From: Monodelphis domestica
Taxonomy: Eukaryota; Chordata; Mammalia; Didelphimorphia; Didelphidae
Assembly (NCBI RefSeq): GCF_027887165.1
Contig: NC_077232.1
Location: 7,006,891-7,070,890 of the forward strand
DNA: 64,000 nt
Reading direction: 5' to 3'
In this document: positions 11,541 through 21,500 of the stretch, piece after piece
How positions within the stretch are numbered: position 1 is the stretch's first letter
Layout of the letters: each line of letters begins with the position of its first letter
Program-made: the position numbers and the translations under genes
The notes under the pieces: model-generated
Database searches by the model: none
Told to the model about the DNA's origin: nothing
What the model saw: only the letters and a program-made list of their open reading frames with translations

Positions 11541-13106
11541 ACTGAGGAAAAGCCTTTGTGCCATTGGATCAATATGAGCCAGGGCTCTCTGATGCCCCCT
11601 CCCTTATACAGATTGGATGTGTTCTTTTCCTAAAAGTTGCTTCCAAGACTAACTTGAACCAGGCACCTGTAGGTCAGCACCTTCCTTTTGAGGAGCTTCC
11701 TGTCTTACCAAGGTCAATATGGCCAAATGGTGAGACGTCCTGGGCACCTAAGAGGGAGTCGGGGCCCTTCACACTTAGGAGGTGTCCAGAGAGTCACCAC
11801 AGCCTGCCCCACTGAGCACCCTTTCCCTACTGACTGTACTTTATACAAAATGACTTCATAAACAAACCTTCTGTTAACTGTTAATACCCTAAGCGTGTCT
11901 CCTCTCCATACTATAAAACTTCTTTGCCTTCTTTATCTCAGTTTTCCCCTGAGCACTGTAAAAATAAAAATGACACTGTAAAAAAAAAATAATAAAATAA
12001 AATAATAAAAAAAAATAAAAATGGCGAGCTATATAAATATAGATAGAAAAATTGTTCAGTGTAGGTTCAAAACTGTTCGGATACTCTTGAGTAATCAAAA
12101 GTATCCTCTGTGATAAAATGAAACTTAAATGTGAACTTCCCTTCAGGGCCAGATGCAAGGATGCTAAAGAAACTCTTATTATAAACATAAAATATTTGTT
12201 GAAATATATAAGGATAAAGAAGGATTTCTAATTCTAAGGGAATCTAGATACATCCAAAGAAACTCCCAGGTTCCACAAGGAATAGCTTCTCTTGTGTTTC
12301 ACAGACTACACTACTCCTCCCTGATCTGACTAACCCAAATTTATACTATCCAAATAAAAACTATTGCTAGTATCCTTATAATTCTTAACTTTGCCTTCAA
12401 ATTACAAAATAGCAAAGGCTAGCTGGTTGAGTCTTAACAAGAATCAAGTTAAGACTCTGAGCCTTAACAGACTCAGAGTCCCAACCAAAGATCAGGTTTT
12501 TCTTTGGTCTTCTCAGAGTTAAACAATATATAATAACCACAATAGATATTCAATAGTGTTTCCCAAGTTGTGAAAGGAAAACACTGAGCTCCTTCAGATC
12601 TTTCCCTCAGACAAAGAGAGAGGCAAAGATGTTCCCTCCTCCAGCTCTGAGAGAGAGTCTCTGAGAGTGTGTCTGCCAACTGCCATAGAGAGTAATTGAT
12701 ACAGAAAAATGGTTGTAACTATCAACATCTGAAATCAACGTGCTTTCTCAGCTCTGCTTCAGGGCTCCAATTCTTTCTCAAGCAGCCACTTTACCTCTTA
12801 TCTCTAAACTAATAAAATACTTATTTTCTAATATCATCCTTATGGCACTAAGCTCTGTTGCTCTGGGTCCAGTTGTTTGTTGACCCCCTAGAACTCCCAA
12901 CTCCTGGAGAGTTTCTCCTTCTTTTTTGGCAGACTCCCTCTCAGCCCTGTCTGCACCAGGTACAAAATGATCTATGGGTTCCGATTCACTCACAACAACA
13001 GTTCATGAGCCCCCATGGATGGATGGAGCTTTCCTTTGCCTCCACGTACCCTGTCTTTATGTTGCATGGACATATATGTTTTGAGGTTGTATATGCCATT
13101 AGAATG
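11541..13106. other. Gene-free AT-rich stretch
   Basis: No exon-like or RNA-like sequence recognised. Holds an A-rich simple tract at about 11,975-12,020 and otherwise unplaced, probably very old repeat sequence. Confidence 0.5.
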
Positions 13107-13203
13107 GGAGCTTCTTGAGGGCAGAGGACTGTTTCTGTCTTGCTTTTTCTTCCCAGCACTCAGCACAGTGCCTGGCACATAGTGGTTGTTTAGTAAGTCT
13201 TTT
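13107..13203 (+). mobile_element. L2/MIR-type tail fragment
   Basis: 'gggagcttcttgagggcaga' to 'gtgcctggcacatagtgg' is the characteristic tail shared by old CORE-SINEs and L2/L3. Confidence 0.6.
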
Positions 13204-13756
13204 GGGCTAATTATGAACTCCCTAGCCATCCAGAAGTCACAATGAATGCAAAGCAAAGGTATTGAATGAAACATTTTCCCCCCTGACATAGGGCATGTGC
13301 TCATACAGATACACACAGTGTCAGTGGTGAGAATGGGCATGCGTAGGGATCATGCAGAATGACTCTGAATGATGGCTTGGCTCTCAGTGGGCCTGCTCCT
13401 CCCTGAGCCCAGGCTCTTCCTTGACATTCATTGGTCCTCCTCACTGGATGAAACGTCTTCATCTGAGCTTCCAATCTGCTGGGTGAAAGTGGCCAAAATC
13501 CATGATCAGTCCAGATTGACATAGTTTCTGTGTGCAAGGAACTAGGATAAGGGGAGAGGTAGGAAAAACATGGCCAAAACGGTCCTTGCTCCCAAAGTTC
13601 TTACATTCTAGTGAGGGAGACAACCAAGAGTCAGTAGATGGAAGGCAGTCTCGGAAGGGAAGGCATTCCTAGCTGGGAGGCTATAGGAAGGGTGCCTCGA
13701 GGACAGTGGTGCTTGATTTGGATATGAAGACGCCGGGGATTCTAAGAGAGGCATAG

Positions 13757-13965
13757 GAGAGAGAGAGATGGAGACAGAGAGAAAGAGAGACAGAGACAGA
13801 GACAGAGACAGAGAGACAGAGAGAAAAAGACAGACAGACAGCCAGAGAGAGAGAGACAGAGAGAGAGAAAGAGAGACAGAGAGAGACGGAGAGACAGAGA
13901 GAGAGAGAGGGAGGGAAAGAGAGACAGAGAGAGAGAGAGGGAGGGAAAGAGAGACAGAGAGAGAA

Positions 13966-14016
<51 letters not shown>

Positions 14017-14136
14017 CGGAGAGACAGAGAGAGAGAGAGGGAGGGAAAGAGAGACAGAGAGAGAGAGAAGGAGGGAAAGAGAGACAGAGAGAGAGACACA
14101 GAGAGAGAGAGAGAGAGAGGGAGGGAGGGAGGGAGG

Positions 14137-14198
<62 letters not shown>

Positions 14199-14243
14199 GA
14201 GAGACAGAGAGAGAGAGACAGAGAGAGAGAGACAGAGAGAAGG
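13757..14243. repeat. (GA)n/(CAGAGA)n purine-rich microsatellite
   Basis: About 490 bp of GA, CAGA, GGGA and AAAGA motifs. It is open in several frames (Ser/Leu-rich on the - strand, Arg/Glu-rich on the + strand), but this is only the repeat being translated. Confidence 0.97.
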
Positions 14244-14559
14244 GGAGGTGGAGTGAGCAAGAGAGAAAGAGCATTCCAGACTTGGGGGATAGCCAGTACA
14301 AAGACACAGAGAGGCGTGACAATGGGCCAATGTGGCTAGACTGGAGGGTATCTAGATTGGGGGTAGGAATGGGTAAGAAGGGGACTGGTAAGGGAGAAAG
14401 GGGCCAGACTGGGAAGAGCTTTGAATGCCAAACAGAGGACTTATATTGAATCCTAGGAGTAACAGGGAGCCATTGAAGTTTATTGAGTGTGTAGGGGAAG
14501 GTGACATGGTTCCGATGTGCCTCCATAAAGTTGGACTGATGGCTTTTTAGTTCAAGCCA

Positions 14560-14700
14560 GCATTCCCCCTTAACAAAAGCCTCCCAGTCAGCACTTGGTT
14601 TCCAATTATTCCCTATTACTTGTAAGATTAAAAAAACCCAACCTCCTCTGTTTCACGTGTTATGCTGCTCACAACATGACCTCTTCCTATTTTTTTCCGT
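14560..14700. mobile_element. L2/L3-type LINE fragment
   Basis: 'ttggtttccaattattccc' to 'cacaacatgacctcttcc' resembles a CR1/L2-type 3' region. Old and short. Confidence 0.4.
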
Positions 14701-14705
14701 TTTCT

Positions 14706-15270
14706 TACATATTAGTAGTAGTAGTAGTCTCTCGGTAACCGAGGATGACGATTGTCTGTGCGTTTTCATCTGTGATGTAGATGAGTGTGCACAAAGACAC
14801 TTGTGCGTGAAGGAGATTTAAGTGGAAAAGTCAATGCACAGAGACAGTCCCACTCTCTTGGCGTTGGAAGCCTGGGTCCAGTGGCATGAAAAGTCGTTAC
14901 ACCTGGAGACTTCCTCAGCTGCATTGGATGGCTGTGTTGTCTTTTGAGCTCCAACATGCCCTGAGCACTCCACAGTGCTTTGCTGCGTCGCCATCTCAGC
15001 CATTGAACCTTCTTGTTGGTTTCTTCCGTCTGTTCAGCCGAAGCAGTCTTCACATGCTGGGTGAGCAAAGCCCTAGTTCACCAGGGGTCGACGACCCGAT
15101 GGCTACCCTCACAAGGTTTAGCCGGCCCGTCGAAGCCGTTGCCCGGGATGTGGCCACTGCTGCATGCTAGCAGCTACTGGGAGCCACAAGTGAGAGCTGG
15201 GTGTCAGGTGAGGGTCAGAGGCTGGAGAGCTGCCCTAGGAGGGCACGACAAGCCCTCCATACCAGAAATA
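14706..15270 (-). mobile_element. Unclassified interspersed repeat with a (CTA)n-like tail
   Basis: On the - strand the element ends 'cctcggttaccgagagac' and then (CTA)n, the kind of short tandem tail left by RTE-type LINEs or SINEs they mobilise. The interior is about 550 bp, moderately GC-rich, without a long plausible protein. I believe the 'ctcggtaaccgaggatgacg' block recurs in marsupial genomes but cannot name the family. Confidence 0.45.
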
Positions 15271-15299
15271 CTACCCCTCCCTGATCACCCCATACACCC

Positions 15300-15560
15300 C
15301 ATATTTCTTACATATTATTCCTTTCTATACATGGTATGGTCTAGCTATATAAGCTTAGGTGTTATGCCTCAAATAGGATACTTCATTTCCATTCTCCAAG
15401 CCTTTGCTCAGGCGCTCCCTCATGCCTGGAACGCTCTTCCCTCTCGCCTCCATCTCTTGGAACACAGGATTCCCTTTAAGAGTTGATTCAAGCACCAGCT
15501 TTTGTGGAAAGCTCATCTCCGCCCAGCTGCCAGTCGGTTATCTAGATTCAGAGGTCCAGC
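15300..15560. mobile_element. L2/L3 (CR1-type) LINE fragment
   Basis: 'catttccattctccaagcc', 'cctcatgcctggaacgctct' and 'ttgattcaagcaccagc' match the common CR1/L2-type 3' region. Confidence 0.5.
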
Positions 15561-15915
15561 TCTAATTTGTAGGAAGCTGTTTTTCTGTAGAAGATCTTCC
15601 TTTTGCCTTGGGGAGCTCTTTGCTCCTGTCTGAGGTTTTGTACTTCCCTTTTTAGGGCTCTTCTTTCCTTTCGCCATTTCTTCTGCCTCTGGTTTGTCTT
15701 GTGATCTGCTTTTGCAACTCTTCCCGGAGTCTCAGTCTTTCACATTTCCTTTGAGGCTTCACGCATTTCCATTTTGTCTTGCTAGTCTCTTCTGGGCCTG
15801 CGTTCTGCTCTTCCCTGCTGCCCGCATCCGTTTCCAGGGTCAGCCTTGTTCTTTGGTTTTGGCTCATTTTGGTGAGCTTTTTCTCTTCTCTTCTCTGATA
15901 GGTTGAAGCTCAGCT

Positions 15916-15917
<2 letters not shown>

Positions 15918-15956
<39 letters not shown>
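15918..15956. repeat. (GT)n microsatellite
   Basis: About 19 perfect GT dinucleotides. Confidence 0.98.
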
Positions 15957-15959
<3 letters not shown>

Positions 15960-16349
15960 CAGGCTGGGAGCATTCCTTCTGCCATCTTGGTTCTGGCAGC
16001 AGAACTATGTATCTCCATGTGGATGTTTTGCTTCTCCTGTTGGATGTAAACTTCTTGAAGCTACTTCATTTTTCATCTCTCTCTCCACCACGTGGAACAG
16101 TGCCCAGCGCTCCATGAATGCTGGCTAATTGGCTGCTTAGAGGGGATTTCCTGGGTCTTCTTTTCTAGCCCATGTGCCTCTCTGCCTGCCCTCCTCACTC
16201 CAAGGGGAGCCCAGTTTCTAGACCTCTTGAGTTCATCATCATCTCCCTAGGGAAGGGACCCGGGTTGGAATGTAGGGACTCCAAGGCACAGATCTATCAC
16301 TGATTTGCCAGATGACCTTGGACAAGTCATCTCCCTCTTAGATTATTTC

Positions 16350-16450
16350 TTTGTTTTTTTAATTGAAAGTTTTTATTTAATGAATTAATTAAGAATATTT
16401 TTCCATGGTTACATGATTCATGTTCTTTCCCTCCCCTTCCCCCCCCCCCC
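16350..16450 (-). mobile_element. Very short L1 3'-end fragment, antisense
   Basis: 'tttttccatggttacatgat' and following 'catgttctttccctcccc' match the end of the L1 at 9779-9900; heavily 5'-truncated. Confidence 0.7.
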
Positions 16451-16589
16451 ACGGGCACTTCCACATCTTAAAGCCTCAGTTTCCTCTTCAGCAAAATGGA
16501 GATGACACTTGTGGAGAGGGTGACTGTGGGGAGCCGAGGCAAGAGGCAAGAGGTGAAGATCAAGGACTTGGGTTCACATTTCATTCTTA

Positions 16590-16737
16590 GGGGCACAGTG
16601 TGTAAGACTGCTAGGTTTGGAGTTGGGAGGTCCTGGGTTCAAATCTAGCCTCATATGCTTCCTAGCTGTGTGACCCTGGGCAAGTCGCTTCACCGCAGCC
16701 TTAAAGTTTTTAGTAGGACGGAAAGGTGGGGCTTAAA
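16590..16737 (+). mobile_element. tRNA-type SINE, internally shortened
   Basis: 'tcctgggttcaaatctagcc' and 'gaccctgggcaagtcgc' followed by a shortened 3' part. Confidence 0.7.
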
Positions 16738-16799
16738 AAGAAAAGGTTCCATTCGGGCTACTTCCAAAGCGGCAGCCCCGGGAGCCCTCAGCAAGGTTA

Positions 16800-18500
16800 A
16801 AGGCTGAAGCCCTGCCTTCGAGGATGATCGCTACCTACCGAGGGACTCCCAACAGTTCAGTCTGGGCAGCTGAGGCCAAAGCACGCGGGGAGCCCACTCT
16901 GCCCGCCAGCGAGCGAAGGAAGGAAGCCCAGGCTGCACACGGAAGGTTCCAGCTTGGGGGCGCAGCAGGGTGGTTGGTCCGGCGGCCGCAGTGGCTGGAG
17001 CCAGGGAGCCGACCCCCTGCAGGATGGCTTCAGGGGCTGGCTGCCTGGGATGGCCGCCCAACCAGGGCGCACGTGAGGCCCGCACATCAGCCCTCCTTGG
17101 GGGAGGCAGGGGCACCCACAGGGTTCTTTCCCTATAAATAAGCGCACGGCGTGTTATAAAGCGCTCCCAGCTCTGGGGAGGGCGCGGCCCGGGGGTCGGG
17201 GCTTCGGAAAGGCCTCCCAAGAGGAGCCCGCCCTGGAGCTACCCAGAGGCGGAGGTGAGGAGGGAGAGCAGCCCAGCACAGGCTGCAGCCCTTGTGCCTG
17301 GGGTTGGGGGGGTGCGGAGCTGGCTAGAGGGTAACCGGCCTCGGAGGAGCGACGTGAGCCGGCTGGCCGGGGGCTTAAATCCCCCGGAGCCCATCCCTCC
17401 ACTCGCAGGGGAAGATCTCCTCAGCCGAGCAGGAAACAAAGAGGGCTCTAACTTTTCACCTAGTGGAGCTGGCCCTGCCCCCGGGGCCCAGGACACCAGC
17501 CCGGGAGGGCAGCCCGGTGCAGAGAGGGAGCTGTCCACCCGTGCATCGATCAGCTCTGCAGACGGCAGCTGGCCGCGGGAGGCGGGCTCGGTGGGCCCGG
17601 GAGCAGAGGGGGGCCAACGTCACGTGCCCCCCCCCCCCCCCCGCGGCTCAGGCCGAGGGAGGCCGCAGTCTCTGCAGCTCGGCCGCCGCCACCTTGTCCC
17701 CAGTGTCCTTGGCCGACCCACTGGGGGGGGCATGGTGCCTCCCAGCGGGGGACACAGGTGAGCCGTGACCGCTGAGGACTCCTCGGAGGAGGTGTCCAGG
17801 CCCCGGGAGGTGGGGCAGCCAGGTAAGTGCGCGGGAGGCGGCAGGAGGGATGACAGGGATGGGGACGTAACTGGGGGCTCGGACGCCGGGGTCCTGAACT
17901 GAGGTGGTCGGATCAGCGGGAGCAGGTCAAGGGGATTGCGGGTGGGCTGCGGGTATCCAGCCAGAGGGAGGTGCGAACTGCTCCCTACCCTCCCCCGCCA
18001 GGCCCTCCCAGGCGGGGCGGGGCGGGGCGGGGCGCAGTCTGGGCCCGCAGCTGGGGGGCCATGGGGGCCCGGGTCTGGCTCCCTCATTCCAGGGGGGGAG
18101 GGGAAAGGGTATCCGGCTCCAGACCCCGCCTCCGCTGCGAAGCGGACTCCTTTCCAGGTGCGTTTCCCGCCCAGCATCCCTTCATCCCGGCTCCAGCATC
18201 CACGCTCTCCCTCTAACTCGTGCCCTAGACCCTGAGCCCCGCCATGGCCCGAGGAGACGCCCCGGAGGATGGGTGAGCCCGAACGCGGGGCGCGGGGTGC
18301 GGGGCGCGGACACCCTGGGGGCGGACCGAGAGTCCCCTGCACGGAGCTGCGCGGTGGAGAGCGGACTACAACCCCCATGGGCCCTGCGGCCCGGGCCATC
18401 CTGGCCAGCGCCGAGGCTTCCTGGGAGTTGTAGTTCACAGTCTCGCCGCAGGGCGGGGGATGCTCCAGGTTGCTGACTCCCCCCATCTTCTCCCTGTCCC
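16800..18500. promoter_or_regulatory. SLC29A2: CpG-rich 5' region of SLC29A2
   Basis: A sharp rise in GC and CpG begins near 16,800 and covers the first coding exon. Two TATA-type boxes (TATAAATA at 17133, TATAAA at 17155) lie 22 bp apart. A strong donor CAG|GTAAGT ends at 17822 and an acceptor (branch-like ctaac, then tgccctag) ends at 18228, 15 bp before the ATG, so a noncoding first exon of up to about 640 nt spliced to the coding exon is plausible. The transcription start is inferred only. Confidence 0.5.
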
Positions 18501-21500
18501 CACAGCTACCACCTAGTCGGGACCAGCTTCTTTATCCTCGGCTTGGGGACCCTGCTGCCCTGGAACTTCTTCATCACCGCCATTCCAGTGAGTGATGCCA
18601 GGAGAAGGGCGGCCAGCGGTAATGCGGCTGTATTCATATTCCCCGATGGGGACCTTAGAGGCCATCCCAGCCAACTCTCATTTACCCGAGGGAGCAGTGA
18701 CTTGGCCAAGGTCTCACGTAGAGGGAGAGGAAGTTGCCCAGATCCTTTCCCCTTACACTCTTGTGGGCTTAGGCTTCCAGCTTCTCAGGCTCCTCAAACC
18801 CAACCCCGGGGCGATGTGGGGGCCTCGGGCTGCAGACTAGCAGGGTCCCCATCTGGCCAGTCAGGAGACTTCACCAGGGAGGTGACCCCGGCTTCCTTCT
18901 CCATCCCTCTCAGTACTTTCAGGCTCGGCTGGCCATCGTCAACATCACAGGAGAGCCCTCTGGAGCCAACATCACAAGCCCTGGAGATGCCTTCAACTTC
19001 AACAACTGGATGACTCTCCTGTCCCAGCTCCCTCTCCTGCTCTTCACCCTCCTCAACTCTTTCCTTTACCAGTGGTGAGCTCTCACTTCCCTGGGGAGCC
19101 TCCGCCCGGCCCCATGACCCCCCTCCATCCCCGCTGGGTGCTGGGCCCACCTCGGCCCCTCCGTGAGCTCCACCCGCCCATGAACACCTCTCCGAGGCCG
19201 GCTCTTTCTGGGGCCCAGCTGGTTCTGTTCCCTCACAGCATCCCAGATATGGTGCGCATTCTGGGCAGCCTCCTGGGCATCCTTCTGCTCTTCATCCTGA
19301 CCGCCACCCTGGTCAAAGTGGACATGAGCCCCGGCCTCTTCTTCTCTATCACCATGGCCTCCATCTGGTTCATCAACTGTGAGTACCCCAAAGTCCGGAC
19401 TCTCCAAGGAGGTTCCCCAGCCCAACCTGCCATGGCCAGAGCTGGGGGAGAACAGGGAGGGCCAGAGTGGGCTGGACCTTAGGACAAAGAACCTAGAACT
19501 TCGGAGCTGAGGCAGACTGTAGAACCCAGGACCTTAGAACCAAGAACCACATGGAGACCCTCAGGGCTGAGAGAGCTTAGAACCTCCCAGGAGGGAACGG
19601 AGAGCAGAACACCAGGGCCGAGAGAGCTTAGAACCTCCCAGGAGGGAACGGAGCGCAGAACACCAGGGCCGAGAGAGCTTAGAACCTCCCAGGAGGGAAC
19701 GGAGCGCAGAACACCAGGGCCGAGAGAGCTTAGAACCTCCCAGGAGGGAACGGAGCGCAGAACACCAGGGCCGAGAGAGCTTAGAACCTCCCAGGAGGGA
19801 ACGGAGCGCAGAACACCAGGGCCGAGAGAGCTTAGAACCTCCCAGGAGGGAACGGATCGCAGAACACCAGGGCCGAGAGAGCTTAGAACCTCCCAGGAGG
19901 GAACGGAGCGCAGAACACCAGGGCCGAGAGAGCTTAGAACCTCCCAGGAGGGAACGGAGCGCAGAACACCAGGGCCAAGAAAGCTTAGAACCTCCCAGGA
20001 GGGAACGGAGCGCAGAACACCAGGGCCGAGAGAGCTTAGAACCTCCCAGGAGGGAACGGAGAGCAGAACACCAGGGCCGAGAGAGCTTAGAACCTCCCAG
20101 GAGGGAACGGAGCGCAGAACACCAGGGCCGAGAGAGCTTAGAACCTCCCAGGAGGGAACGGAGAGCAGAACACCAGGGCCGAGAGAGCTTAGAACCTCCC
20201 AGGAGGGAACGGAGCGCAGAACACCAGGGCCGAGAGAGCTTAGAACCTCCCAGGAGGGAACGGAGCGCAGAACACCAGGGCCGAGAGAGCTTAGAACCTC
20301 CCAGGAGGGAACGGAGCGCAGAACACCAGGGCCGAGAGAGCTTAGAACCTCCCAGGAGGGAACGGAGCGCAGAACACCAGGGCCGAGAGAGCTTAGAACC
20401 TCCCAGGAGGGAACGGAGAGCAGAACACCAGGGCCGAGAGAGCTTAGAACCTCCCAGGAGGGAACGGAGCGCAGAACACCAGGGCCGAGAGAGCTTAGAA
20501 CCTCCCAGGAGGGAACGGAGAGCAGAACACCAGGGCCGAGAGAGCTTAGAACCTCCCAGGAGGGAACGGAGCGCAGAACACCAGGGCTGAGAGAGCTTAG
20601 AACCTCCCAGGAGGGAACGGAGAGCAGAACACCAGGGCCGAGAGAGCTTAGAACCTCCCAGGAGGGAACGGAGCGCAGAACACCAGGGCCGAGAGAGCTT
20701 AGAACCTCCCAGGAGGGAATGGAGCGCAGAACACCAGGGCCGAGAGACCTCCCAGACCACAGAACATGGCCTGCCAGGGCTGGAGGTTCAGAGGAGGGTC
20801 GAGTTGTTCCCGACTAATCCTCCGTGTAAAATGTGTGTTCCTTTATTTCTCTTTGACGAATTACTGGGAACGGCACGGAGTGGACCCTCCATCCGCCCGA
20901 GGCCAGGGCGAGCAGGGCATGTCTGGGCCGCGACTTCCTCTGCCCGTACAGAGGACTCCCCCCCGCCGCAGACCCCTGGCCCAGGGGAACGGGAAGGCGT
21001 CCCGGGCCCGGCTCCGCCGGGGCAGTGCCCAGCGTGACCACGGTCTGGCTTTCCCCCCAGCTTTCTGCGCCGTGCTCCAGGGCAGCCTGTTTGGGCAGCT
21101 GGGGGCCATGCCCCCCGCCTACAGCACCCTCTTCCTCAGCGGCCAAGGCTTGGCGGGGACCTTTGCTGCTCTTGCCATGCTGATGTCCATGGCCAGTGAG
21201 TGCGGGCACTGTGCTGGGCACGGCTGGGAAGGAGGCGGGGCTGGACCTCCCGGGAAAGCGGAACAGGGTGGGAGTCGGGCTGGCCGGGCACCGAGGGCCA
21301 CATTGGTCAGCCCTGAGAAGGTGCTGGGCAGCCCTTGGTGGGCAGCCGGGTGCGGGCCGAGGCTCCGACACAGGCAGGCAGCCCAAGGGAGGCCCCGTTG
21401 CCATCGCAGGTGGAGTGGATGCCCAGACCTCTGCCCTGGGCTACTTCATCACCCCGTGCGTGGGAATCCTGGGCTCGATCGTCTGCTACCTGTCCCTGTC

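Noticed and set aside
13681-14526. Long Ser/Leu-rich open frames on the - strand and Arg/Glu-rich frame on the + strand
   Set aside because: Translation of the GA-rich microsatellite.
1-16800. Possible NPAS4 exons at the left edge
   Set aside because: No bHLH-PAS motif in any frame; only repeats were recognised.
19561-20760. 399-codon open frame on the - strand (Ser-Arg-Pro-Trp-Cys repeat)
   Set aside because: It is the 51-bp minisatellite read in a frame that its length keeps open; no domain, no start context, inside an SLC29A2 intron.
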